Shown here: positions 38,259-46,248 of the stretch, one piece after another
How positions within the stretch are numbered: the first letter of the stretch is position 1
How the letters are laid out: each line of letters begins with the position of its first letter
Source of the DNA: Nonomuraea jabiensis
Lineage (GTDB): Bacteria > Actinomycetota > Actinomycetes > Streptosporangiales > Streptosporangiaceae
DNA length: 64,000 nucleotides
Direction of reading: 5' to 3'
Assembly: GCF_014204795.1 (NCBI RefSeq)
Contig: NZ_JACHMB010000001.1
Span: 1,302,001 to 1,366,000 of the forward strand
Notes under the pieces: generated by a model
Databases searched by the model: none
Told to the model about the DNA's origin: nothing
Seen by the model: the letters and a program-made list of their open reading frames with translations, nothing else
Made by a program: the position numbers and the translations under genes

Positions 38259-40157
38259 GTGCGACTTCGCCCCCTGATCGTGAGCTCGATCGCGCTGGCC
38301 CTGCTGCCGTTCTCGGCGCCGGCCTACGCGGAGGATCCCACTCCCAGCCCGAGCGTCGTGGAAGAGACGACCTCCACCCCCAGCGAGCCCCCCGCCAAGG
38401 TGGAGGAGGGCTTAGGCGTCGACGGTGGCTCCGTGCGGGCCATCGTCGAGCTGGCCGACCCGGCGCAGAACGCGCCCGTCGCGAGCCAGGCCGCCGCCGA
38501 GAGCGTGGACGTGGTGATGCAGCCGCAGAGCCAGTCGTTCATGGTCGTGGAGGGGACCGCGGAGGAGCTGGCCAAGCTGGCCGAGGACCCGCGGGTCACG
38601 TCCATCCACCGGGACAGGACGTACGAGCCGGTGGACGTGAGCCCCAACCTCAAGCTGATCGGGGCCGACCAGGCGCACGCCAAGAACTACACCGGCTCCG
38701 GGCAGGCGGTGGCCGTGCTGGACACCGGCATCGACCGCGACCACCCGTGGTTCGGGAACAGGGTCGTGGCCGAGGCCTGCTTCTCCGCCGTGGAGGACGG
38801 CGTCGAGTCGCTCTGCCCGAACGGGCAGACCTCGCAGACCGGGGCGGGCGCGGCGGACGCCACGACGGCCAAGTGCCTGGCCGGCGGCGCGAACCTGTGC
38901 GAGCACGGCAGCCACGTCGCGGGCATCGCGGCCGGCACCGGCGGCGTCGCGCCGGGGGCGAACATCGTGGCGGTGCAGGTGTTCAGCCGGGTCAACGATG
39001 AGGACATCTGCGGCGAGCCCTCGTGCCTGCTGGCGTTCGAGTCGTCGCTGCGGCAGGCCATGGACTACGTGGCCGGCCTGACCGAGCCGATCGCCGCCGT
39101 GAACCTCAGCCTCGGCGGCGAGCTGTCCGAGGCCGACTGCGACTCCAGCGAGGAGGGAACGATCTTCAAACCGAAGATCGACGCCCTGCTGGCCAAGGGC
39201 ATCGCGACCGTGGTGGCCGCGGGCAACGAGTCGTTCGAGGGGGCGTCGTACCCGGCCTGCATCTCCTCGGCGGTGGCCGTCGGGGCCAACGACAACAACG
39301 ACGTCATCGCGGACTTCTCCAACCGCGGGGCCATCGTGGACCTGTTCGCGCCGGGCGTGGACATCGAGTCGTCCGTGCCCGACAACCGGACGACCGTCTT
39401 CAGCGGCACCTCCATGGCGACCCCGCACGTCGCCGGCGCGCTGGCGCTGATGAAGCAGGCCTCGCCTCAGACGCCGATGGCCGACCTGATCAACACGCTG
39501 AAGACCACCGGCAGGCCGTACTCGTACGAGGCCAACGGCCAGCAGGTCAGCACGCCGCGCCTGGACCTGGCAGCGGCCCTGGCCGGCGCCTCGCCGCAGC
39601 CGACCATCTCGCAGACGCCGGGCGTGCCGACCGAGGACCCCGCCCCCGAGCCCGACCCGTCGGACAGCAGCGGCCCCAGCCCCGAGCCCGAGGTCCCGGC
39701 CGACCCCACCCCCCAGCCCTCGACCTCCACCTCGCCGGTCCCGCTGCCCACGGTCACCGTCACGGTGACGATCACGCCGACCCCGAAGACCACCGCGCAG
39801 GTCTGCACGCGCGGCACGAACGCCGCCAAGCTGTCGGCCAAGCAGTGGGCCGTGGAGATCCACCGCAGCAGCGGCACGATCCCGGACGCCACGCTCACCT
39901 GCTACCTCAAGCTGATCGGCAAGTCGAGCAAGGTGTTCCCCGAGGTCACGAAGGCGTCCTCGCTCGGCAAGGCGTACCGGGTGCTGAAGAACACCAAGGC
40001 CAGCAAGGCGAAGCTGGACAGCGCGCTGCTCACGTCCTGGCTGAACTGGGCGCACGGCACGAACGGCACCAAGAAGCTGACCACCGCCGAGAAGGTGCGG
40101 CTGAACGGCAAGTCGACCGCGGCGGCACTGCGGAAGGCGGCGAAAACCGTCAAATAG
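38259..40157 (+). CDS. Secreted S8 family (subtilisin-like) serine protease with C-terminal extension
   Basis: The 632-residue exported protease has a signal peptide (1-25, near AYA-ED) and an inhibitor I9-like propeptide (about 50-125). The peptidase domain has Asp155 (VLDTGIDRDHP), His216 (EHGSHVAGIA) and Ser385 (SGTSMATPHVAG). A Pro/Ser/Thr-rich linker (about 450-510) leads to a Lys-rich, Cys-containing C-terminal domain of about 110 residues that I do not recognise. GTG 38259 follows GGAGGAC. Codon 52 is the rare TTA (38412-38414). It may be wall-associated through the tail. Confidence 0.88.
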   Translation: MRLRPLIVSSIALALLPFSAPAYAEDPTPSPSVVEETTSTPSEPPAKVEEGLGVDGGSVRAIVELADPAQNAPVASQAAAESVDVVMQPQSQSFMVVEGTAEELAKLAEDPRVTSIHRDRTYEPVDVSPNLKLIGADQAHAKNYTGSGQAVAVLDTGIDRDHPWFGNRVVAEACFSAVEDGVESLCPNGQTSQTGAGAADATTAKCLAGGANLCEHGSHVAGIAAGTGGVAPGANIVAVQVFSRVNDEDICGEPSCLLAFESSLRQAMDYVAGLTEPIAAVNLSLGGELSEADCDSSEEGTIFKPKIDALLAKGIATVVAAGNESFEGASYPACISSAVAVGANDNNDVIADFSNRGAIVDLFAPGVDIESSVPDNRTTVFSGTSMATPHVAGALALMKQASPQTPMADLINTLKTTGRPYSYEANGQQVSTPRLDLAAALAGASPQPTISQTPGVPTEDPAPEPDPSDSSGPSPEPEVPADPTPQPSTSTSPVPLPTVTVTVTITPTPKTTAQVCTRGTNAAKLSAKQWAVEIHRSSGTIPDATLTCYLKLIGKSSKVFPEVTKASSLGKAYRVLKNTKASKAKLDSALLTSWLNWAHGTNGTKKLTTAEKVRLNGKSTAAALRKAAKTVK

Positions 40158-40297
40158 CCAGCGCTAGGCGGCTAGGGCCGCAGGAAGGCAAAAAAGCCTC
40201 CAACGTTTCTCTGGGCTACATAGACCACCGACATCACAGTTGTCGCAGGTGGGGATGTATGCGGCTGTAAGCGAGCCAGGAGCTCTCGGAGGAACAA

Positions 40298-41662
40298 GTG
40301 AGGCTACGAACTCTGTTGGCCGGCGCCGCGGCGCTGGCCGCAACAGTCGCAGGGCTCTGTACGGCCCCGGCGCTCCACGCCGACTCGGGCGATCCGGTCA
40401 TCAGCCCGTCGCTGGCCGCGGAGGTCGAGGCGAAGTCCAGGGTGCGCTCCATCATCCAGCTCAAGCCCGGGCAGAGCGTCGAGGCGGTCGCCCGCGACCT
40501 CGAGAAGGCGTCCGACGGCAGCCGGGTCCTGGAGTCCGCGCAGTCCCCGCACTTCTTCGTGGCCGAGGTGGACGGCCCCACGCTGGCCAAGCTCAAGAAG
40601 GACAACCGCGTCCAGTCCGTCTACAAGGACGAGCTGCGCATGCCCACCCTTGACGTCAGCACCGCCCTCATCCGCTCGAACCGGGCGAACCAGGCGGGCT
40701 GGACCGGCCGGGGCACCACCGTCGCCGTCCTGGACACGGGCATCGACCGGGACCACCCGTTCTTCACCGGCCGGATCGTGGACGAGGCGTGCTTCTCCTC
40801 CTCCGACGCCAGCGACGGCACCGTCTCGCTCTGCCCGAACAACCAGCCCAGCCAGACCGGCCCCGGCGCGGCGGACGCCGAGACCGCCCAGTGCGTCATC
40901 AGGGGAGCGAACGCCTGCTACCACGGCACGCACGTGGCCGGCATCGCGGCCGGCCGGCTGGCCACGGGGGCGCCCTCCAACGGCGTCGCCCCCGAGGCCG
41001 GCATCCTGCCGATCCAGGTCTTCAGCCGGGTGGACAACCCGATGACCTGCCTGATCGGCGGCGTCTCCGCACCGTGCTTCCTCAGCTACACCTCCGACGA
41101 GAAGCTGGCGCTCGAATACGTCGCGCGGGTGGCCAAGACCCACAACATCGCCTCGGTGAACATGAGCTTCGGCGGGGGCGGCCCGTACGCCCAGGCCTGT
41201 GACACGGACGCGTCCGCCGCCGCGGTCAAGCCCGAGTTCGACACGCTGGTGGGCCTGGGCGTGGCCCCCGTGGTGGCGGCGGGCAACAACGGCTTCCCGA
41301 ACGGCGTCTCCACCCCCGCGTGCATCTCCACCGCCGTCACGGTGGGCGCCACCGACGACGCCGACGCGGTGGCCGCCTTCAGCAACCGGGGGACGCTGCT
41401 CGACCTGTTCGCGCCGGGGGTGAACATCAACTCCTCCGTGCCGAACAACACGTACGCGGAGAAGAGCGGGACGTCGATGGCCGCCCCGCACGTGGCGGGG
41501 ATGTTCGCGCTGATGAAGCAGGCGTACCCGGCCTTCACGGTCGCGCAGAGCCTGCAGCGGCTGCAGCAGACGGGCACGCCCATCCGTTACGACGCGGCGG
41601 GCACCTCAGTGACCACCACGCGGATCGACGCCGAGCGCGCCACCGCGGGCGCCCGCGCCTGA
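40298..41662 (+). CDS. Secreted S8 family (subtilisin-like) serine protease
   Basis: The 454-residue exported protease has signal peptide (1-27), propeptide (about 45-115) and catalytic Asp146 (VLDTGIDRDHP), His209 (YHGTHVAGIA) and Ser393 (SGTSMAAPHVAG). It is clearly a paralogue of the preceding protease but ends just after the peptidase domain, without linker or tail. GTG 40298 follows GGAGGAAC. A strong terminator array follows. Substrate is unknown; nutrient or developmental proteolysis is likely. Confidence 0.9.
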   Translation: MRLRTLLAGAAALAATVAGLCTAPALHADSGDPVISPSLAAEVEAKSRVRSIIQLKPGQSVEAVARDLEKASDGSRVLESAQSPHFFVAEVDGPTLAKLKKDNRVQSVYKDELRMPTLDVSTALIRSNRANQAGWTGRGTTVAVLDTGIDRDHPFFTGRIVDEACFSSSDASDGTVSLCPNNQPSQTGPGAADAETAQCVIRGANACYHGTHVAGIAAGRLATGAPSNGVAPEAGILPIQVFSRVDNPMTCLIGGVSAPCFLSYTSDEKLALEYVARVAKTHNIASVNMSFGGGGPYAQACDTDASAAAVKPEFDTLVGLGVAPVVAAGNNGFPNGVSTPACISTAVTVGATDDADAVAAFSNRGTLLDLFAPGVNINSSVPNNTYAEKSGTSMAAPHVAGMFALMKQAYPAFTVAQSLQRLQQTGTPIRYDAAGTSVTTTRIDAERATAGARA

Positions 41663-41676
41663 TTCGGCGCGGGGAA

Positions 41677-41758
41677 GGCCGGACGGCGGGGTCCGGCTGC
41701 GAGGGCCGGACGGCGGGGGCCGGCCACAAGGGCCGGATCGGCGGGATCCGGCCCTTTT
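41677..41758 (+). terminator. Three tandem 27-bp hairpin units ending in a rho-independent terminator
   Basis: Three related units start at 41677, 41704 and 41731, each beginning GGCCGGA and able to fold on itself. The last forms a 12-bp perfect stem, AAGGGCCGGATC (41728-41739) with GATCCGGCCCTT (41745-41756), and runs into TTTT at 41755-41758. It ends transcription of the second protease; the earlier units may be decayed or additional terminators. Confidence 0.8.
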
Positions 41759-42092
41759 CACTGCCTGATTGCCCATCTGGGTGGTCAGCCTGCTGGACCC
41801 CGCCCCGAGCACAAAGGTCTTCACAGGGAGGCGCTTCGCGCTCGGGGCTCAGGCGTTTCTTCTTGAGGCGCCTGGCGGCGCAACCCCCGCGCCTTCGGCG
41901 CCATCGCCCACCCGTGACCCGGTTACCGGCCTGGCCTGCTGGAGCCCACCCCGAAACCCCCGCTCGCTCCGCTCGCCAAACGCCCCCGCCCCGTTGACCG
42001 TCGAAGCGGTGGGCCGACTGATGCCCACCCCGGACCGGGATGCCTTTCGGGCCATCCATTGGCCGCCAGGCGCAATTGTTGGCCAGACTCGG
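41759..42092. other. Gene-poor stretch
   Basis: About 330 bp between the terminator and the antitoxin gene. Frames on both strands are open by chance but show no protein family, signal peptide or ribosome site. Short self-complementary GC runs are present. No tRNA or small RNA could be recognised. Confidence 0.5.
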
Positions 42093-42422
42093 TCAAGCGA
42101 CCCGTACCGAGTGAGGCCCAACGCTGATTGTCACGTCGACGTGACCGCCGAGAGCAGCTGCGTAGGCACGGATGGTCTCGAGCTCCATCGAGTCCAGATC
42201 GCCGTTCTCGATCTGAGAGACCCGCGCCTGAGAGATCCCGAGGGCGGCCGCGACCTCGGATTGCGTCTTGCCGACGGACTTGCGCAGTTCTTTCAGGTGG
42301 TGGCCGGCGACGTACGCGTCCAGCTGCGCATCGGCGGCGGCCTGACGCTGCGGATCGGCCAACTCTGGGTACAACCGGTGCGCTTCCGCCTTGACCTCAC
42401 GCCAATTACGTCCAGGGCTCAT
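42093..42422 (-). CDS. HigA-like XRE-family antitoxin
   Basis: The 109-residue protein has an HTH at about 40-95 (KTQSEVAAALGISQARVSQIENGD) shown here by its SEVAAALGISQARVS core. It is typical of HigA antitoxins that neutralise RelE/HigB mRNA interferases and repress their own operon. The ATG overlaps the stop of a toxin-like tail upstream (ATGA at 42419-42422), the usual toxin-first order. The toxin body is missing, so this is an orphan antitoxin. Confidence 0.8.
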   Translation of the reverse strand: MSPGRNWREVKAEAHRLYPELADPQRQAAADAQLDAYVAGHHLKELRKSVGKTQSEVAAALGISQARVSQIENGDLDSMELETIRAYAAALGGHVDVTISVGPHSVRVA

Positions 42423-42508
42423 CGCTTGCCCTCCCTCTTCGTCTCAGCCGCCTTCGCTGCGCGATAGTCGGCATAGCGTGTCTTGGCCAGAGAAATCGCG
42501 GGGGCGCA
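42419..42508 (-). pseudogene. C-terminal stub of a HigB/RelE-like toxin gene
   Basis: Before the antitoxin, 29 codons are open and read ISLAKTRYADYRAAKAAETK near the end, ending with a TGA that overlaps the antitoxin ATG. The basic, helical end resembles the C-terminus of Gp49/HigB-type toxins. An in-frame stop lies just upstream (42509-42511), and no catalytic core is present. The toxin has been lost by deletion or replaced during rearrangement. Confidence 0.5.
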
Positions 42509-42557
42509 TCAACGAGTCCCGTTTTCCATGGCGCCCGCCAGAACGGCGATCGATCGC

Positions 42558-43100
42558 TCAGCCCGCGCCAGCCTCATCCCAGAACGGCGAGACGAATGCG
42601 CCGTCGCGACGCGTCACGATCTTCCCATCAAGGACGTTCAGCAACTCCGGCTCATCGTCCTCGTACCAGCGCTGATACCCGAAGAAGGACCCGTTCTTGT
42701 GGAGCCGGGCGGCCAACCAGTCCATCAGCTCGGCCACCTCGGCATGCCCGTCGGGGTGGATCTCCCAGCGGCAGGTCAGCGCCCACCGTTCGTCGCCGTG
42801 ATCATCCGCGCGCACCAGGATCGAGCAGCCTGCGCCCGGAATCTTCGAGGCCGCGTACGGCGAACCATCGCTCCACGCCGGTTGCGGAAACTCCTTGATC
42901 ACCCAGTCGCCGTTCTCGTCCCGCACCGGCTCCTGCTCCTCGTCCAGCAACTCGAGAACGTCGTTGACGATGATCGTCTGTTCGGTGATGTGCTCGGGCC
43001 GCGAGCCGAGGCCCACCTGCCAGCGCAACTCGGCGAGTTCGGTCTCGGACAGGTCGCCACGCAGGTCCATCGCGACCACGAGTTCGTGAATGTCAGCCAC
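42558..43100 (-). CDS. Conserved hypothetical protein
   Basis: This 180-residue acidic soluble protein starts with DIHELVVAMDLRGDLSETEL. I have no family name for it, although similar short proteins with this beginning occur in actinomycetes. No enzyme motif, signal peptide or membrane segment is visible. GTG 43100 is the likely start; the frame continues upstream to 43406 without a better signal. It lies beside the toxin stub, so it may have arrived with the rearrangement. Confidence 0.55.
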   Translation of the reverse strand: MADIHELVVAMDLRGDLSETELAELRWQVGLGSRPEHITEQTIIVNDVLELLDEEQEPVRDENGDWVIKEFPQPAWSDGSPYAASKIPGAGCSILVRADDHGDERWALTCRWEIHPDGHAEVAELMDWLAARLHKNGSFFGYQRWYEDDEPELLNVLDGKIVTRRDGAFVSPFWDEAGAG

Positions 43101-43296
43101 GGCAGCACCGTATCGACAGGGGCCGACACCGGGCGGCCGTACCAGAATGGCGATTCCGCTCGGCAGGAACTGCGACACGATTGACGGGAAGCATGATGGG
43201 CCCACTACGGTGCTGCGGATCTCCACCATTCGGCGGGACGTATCCCTCCGCGACGCTCCGTTAATTGGCGTGAGTTCCGGGAACCGGCCTGGGACC

Positions 43297-43791
43297 ATGG
43301 CAGCCGTGAAACGAGTCGTGATCCTGGGGCGTGGCGGTTCGGGCAAATCGACCCTCGCGGCCCGGCTGGGCGCGATCACCGGACTCCCCGTCATCGAGCT
43401 GGACAAGCACTTCTGGCGACCAGGTCTTGAAGCGACGTCTCCCGATCAGTGGGCCGCCGTCCAAGGCGAACTCGTCCGGGCCGAGGCCTGGATCATGGAC
43501 GGCGACCTCGGTCCCTACGACGTCCCGGACGTCCGCCTCCAACACGCGGACACCGTCATCCTGCTGGACTTCTCGTTCTGGCGCTGCGCCTGGCGGGCGA
43601 TCCGGCGCTCTCGGGAACGCGCCGATTTCTGGTTGTGGGTATGGGCCTGGCGACGCCGGAGCCGGCCGCTTCTCCTGTCGGCGATCGCGACCCACGCCGG
43701 TGATGCGAAGCTGCACGTGATCCGGAACCCGCACGCGCTGAGACGCTTCATTGCCCAGGTCACGACCGGCAAGACCGCGGGCCAACCGTAA
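43297..43791 (+). CDS. P-loop kinase-like protein (topology-modulation/adenylate-kinase-related)
   Basis: The 164-residue protein has Walker A GRGGSGKST (about 10-18), followed by ITGLPVIELDKHFWRPG. The combination is seen in the FlaR/DNA-topology-modulation-like P-loop family, related to small-molecule kinases. A Trp/Arg-rich stretch (FWRCAWRAIRRSRERADFW) follows. The reaction is unknown. ATG 43297 is used; GTG 43270 is in frame and also possible. Confidence 0.65.
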   Translation: MAAVKRVVILGRGGSGKSTLAARLGAITGLPVIELDKHFWRPGLEATSPDQWAAVQGELVRAEAWIMDGDLGPYDVPDVRLQHADTVILLDFSFWRCAWRAIRRSRERADFWLWVWAWRRRSRPLLLSAIATHAGDAKLHVIRNPHALRRFIAQVTTGKTAGQP

Positions 43792-43865
43792 CCGACCCGG
43801 CGGGGCGTCATCCCTTCATCCCGGGGAGGCACGGCCCCGAGCGGAGAACGCCCCGGCCGGCGGCT

Positions 43866-44315
43866 TCACCAGGTCTTGCCGGCCTGCTCCCGCGTCGCAC
43901 GGTTGATCCGGTTGAAGAAGTTCGTCAGCGCGATGTTCAGCACGATCGCGGACATCTGCTTCTCGTCGAAGTGGGCGGCGGCGGCGTCCCAGATCTCGTC
44001 GGTGACGCCCTGCGCGCCGTCCTGGATCCGGGTGGCGGCCTCGGTCAGCGCGAGCGCCGCCCGCTCCGCCTCGGTGAAGAAGGGCGTCTCGCGCCAGGTG
44101 ACCACGTTGTGCAGCCGCTCGTCGGTCTCTCCGTGCTTCTTGGCCGAGGCGACCCCGGCGAAGACGCACGGGCTGCAGCCGTTGATCTGGCTGGCGCGCA
44201 GGTGTACGAGCTCCAGCACGAGCGGGTCGACGCCACCGGCGTGAACAGCCTTGTTGAGATGCTGGACTGCGGTGATCACGTCAAAGTTCGCGGGGCCCTG
44301 AGTGCGTGCTTCCAT
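43866..44315 (-). CDS. Carboxymuconolactone decarboxylase/AhpD-like protein
   Basis: The 149-residue protein has the CxxC motif QINGCSPCVFAG and a later His-containing helix, the signature of AhpD-like CMD proteins. These use a cysteine pair as a peroxidase or disulfide reductase. It is divergent from an ECF41-like sigma factor, the classical genomic pairing of that group, so it is the likely target or modulator. A paralogue lies at 59326. Confidence 0.85.
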   Translation of the reverse strand: MEARTQGPANFDVITAVQHLNKAVHAGGVDPLVLELVHLRASQINGCSPCVFAGVASAKKHGETDERLHNVVTWRETPFFTEAERAALALTEAATRIQDGAQGVTDEIWDAAAAHFDEKQMSAIVLNIALTNFFNRINRATREQAGKTW

Positions 44316-44397
44316 CGCTCTTGCTCCTTCATCGGTTACGTGTGCCCGTCCGGGCTCGTCATCCCCATGACGGAGCCGATCCGAGGAAGGTAACAAC

Positions 44398-45276
44398 ATG
44401 TCCGAGACCAGCCCGAGGGACCCGATGGCCGAGGCGTTCGAGGCCCAGCGCGATCGGCTGCGCGCGGTCGCCTACCGCATGCTCGGGTCGCACGCCGACG
44501 CCGAGGACGCCGTCCAGGAGGCCTGGCTGCGGCTGTCCCGCCAGGACACGGCGACCATCCACAACCTCGCCGGCTGGCTGACCACGGTGGTCGGCCGGAT
44601 CAGTCTCGACGTGCTGCGATCGCGCCAGTCCCACCCCGAGGCGTCCTACGACGCGCAGCTGCCCGAGTTCGTCGTGACGGTCGACGACGGCCCGGCGCCG
44701 GAGGACGATGTGGCGCTCGCCGACTCGGTCGGGCTCGCGCTCCTGGTCGTCCTGGAGTCGCTCGGGCCGAGCGAACGGCTGGCGTTCGTGCTGCACGACC
44801 TGTTCGCGGTGCCGTTCGAGGAGATCGGCCGGATCCTCGGCAAGTCCGCCGACGCCACCAAGATGCTCGCCAGCCGCGCCCGCAGGAAGGTCCGGGCGAC
44901 CGACCGGCCGGCGGTCGTCGGACGGGAGCAGCGCGAGGTGGTCCAGGCGTTCCTGACGGCGGCTCGCAGCGGCGACTTCGACGGGCTGCTGCGCGTGCTC
45001 GACCCCGAGGTGAGGCTGACCGTGGACACGCCCCATGGCGAGATCGTCGTCCTCGGCGCCACCAAGGTCGCCGCCGGCGCGCAGTGGTCCGCCGGCGCGG
45101 CCGTGCGGGGGCAAGCGGTGCTCGTCAACGGCCTTCCCGGGATCGTGGCCTGGCGCGCGGACGGCTCCCCGCTCTCGGTCGTCGCCTTCACCGTCGTCGA
45201 GGGGCGGATCGCCGGGATCGCGATCGTGACCGACCCTGCCAGGCTCGCTTCGATGGGCCTGCCCGATCCGGAGTGA
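44398..45276 (+). CDS. ECF sigma factor (SigJ/ECF41-like) with SnoaL-type C-terminal domain
   Basis: The 292-residue protein has sigma region 2 (about 10-75; LRAVAYRMLGSHADAEDAVQ), region 4 (about 110-165; FAVPFEEIGRILGKSADATK) and a C-terminal SnoaL/NTF2-like domain (about 180-285) replacing an anti-sigma factor. It ends with TDPARLASMG, related to the NPDKL motif of ECF41. The C-terminal domain is known to control activity in that group. It is divergent from the CMD gene. ATG 44398 follows GAGGAAGG. Confidence 0.87.
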   Translation: MSETSPRDPMAEAFEAQRDRLRAVAYRMLGSHADAEDAVQEAWLRLSRQDTATIHNLAGWLTTVVGRISLDVLRSRQSHPEASYDAQLPEFVVTVDDGPAPEDDVALADSVGLALLVVLESLGPSERLAFVLHDLFAVPFEEIGRILGKSADATKMLASRARRKVRATDRPAVVGREQREVVQAFLTAARSGDFDGLLRVLDPEVRLTVDTPHGEIVVLGATKVAAGAQWSAGAAVRGQAVLVNGLPGIVAWRADGSPLSVVAFTVVEGRIAGIAIVTDPARLASMGLPDPE

Positions 45277-45498
45277 GTCACCGCCCGAGCCGCCCCGATG
45301 ACGGCCCGGGCGCATTCGCTCTGCGTCCGAGGCCGCCCCGGAAGTCGCTGGCCCGCCGGACGGCCCGGTCGATAGAGTCCACGGGTGCGTTGATCTTCCG
45401 GGCGGCGGCCACGTGCCGCCGCGGACGGCGCGGGCGACCCCGGCAGTCGGGGCCGCCCCGGCAGGCATTCCCCCGTCACCACGCCACCGGAGATCACC

Positions 45499-46248
45499 GT
45501 GCCCGCTCAGCAGCCTCTCACCTACCGCGCGTTCGTCGAGCTCGCCACCGCCGACCCCGCCGTCGTCGGGCTCGTCCTCAAGGGTTCCCACGCCCACGAC
45601 GGCATGATCACCGAGCATTCCGACCACGACCTGTACGTCGTCCTCGCCGACGGCGCGGCAACGGATCTCACCCGGTTCGCCGGTCACCGCAGCCCCGAAC
45701 TCGACCTGGTCATCATCACCCTGGCCGAGTTCCGTACGGCTGGGATGCCCGGCTTCGAGCGATACGCGCTCGCCCGCGCCCGGATCGTGCTCGACCGGCT
45801 CGACGGAGGCATCGGCCGCATCCTGGCCGCCAAGGCACGGCTCGACGCCGGCGAGGCGTTCCGGGACTGCGGTGAGTGGCTCGACGCCTACGCCAACTCC
45901 CTCTACCGCTCCGTCAAGAACGACCGTGACGGGCATGCGCTCGCCGCCCGCCTCGACGCCGCCGACAGCGTCCGGTTCCTGCTGGAGCTGCTGTTCGCTC
46001 TCGACCGCCGTCCCCGCCCGTACAACAAGTACCTGGAATGGGAGCTCGCCCGATACCCGCTGCCGGGCTGGGACACCGGCATGCTGCTGGACGCCGTCCG
46101 CCGCATCTCGGGAACGGGCGACGTACCCCTGCAACGGCGCCTCTTCGCCCAGGTCGAGGCGGCGGTCCGGCGTGCCGGGCACGGCGCGGTGCTGGACGCG
46201 TGGGGTGAGGACCTCGACCTGATGCGACCGCGGGAGGACCGGTCCTAG
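45499..46248 (+). CDS. Nucleotidyltransferase-fold protein
   Basis: The 249-residue protein has a minimal nucleotidyltransferase motif: LVLKGSHAHDG followed by SDHDLYVVLA (GS-x-DxD pattern) and a third acidic strand LDLVIITL. A helical C-terminal domain follows. These fit the DNA-polymerase-beta-like aminoglycoside/small-molecule nucleotidyltransferases. Substrate unknown; drug modification is possible but not shown. The end overlaps the convergent hydrolase by 4 bp. Confidence 0.7.
   Translation: MPAQQPLTYRAFVELATADPAVVGLVLKGSHAHDGMITEHSDHDLYVVLADGAATDLTRFAGHRSPELDLVIITLAEFRTAGMPGFERYALARARIVLDRLDGGIGRILAAKARLDAGEAFRDCGEWLDAYANSLYRSVKNDRDGHALAARLDAADSVRFLLELLFALDRRPRPYNKYLEWELARYPLPGWDTGMLLDAVRRISGTGDVPLQRRLFAQVEAAVRRAGHGAVLDAWGEDLDLMRPREDRS

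Noticed and set aside
40170..40202. AGGC-A-run-GCCT hairpin as terminator of the first subtilase
   Set aside because: Stem is only four to six base pairs and the A/T tract lies in the loop, not after the stem.
41769..42467. 232-codon plus-strand frame after the terminator
   Set aside because: Second half is antisense to the HigA-like gene and the first half shows no protein features.
44316..44397. ECF41 promoter motif (TGTCACA with CGTC)
   Set aside because: Only partial matches such as TGTGCCC and CGTC were found, not at convincing spacing.
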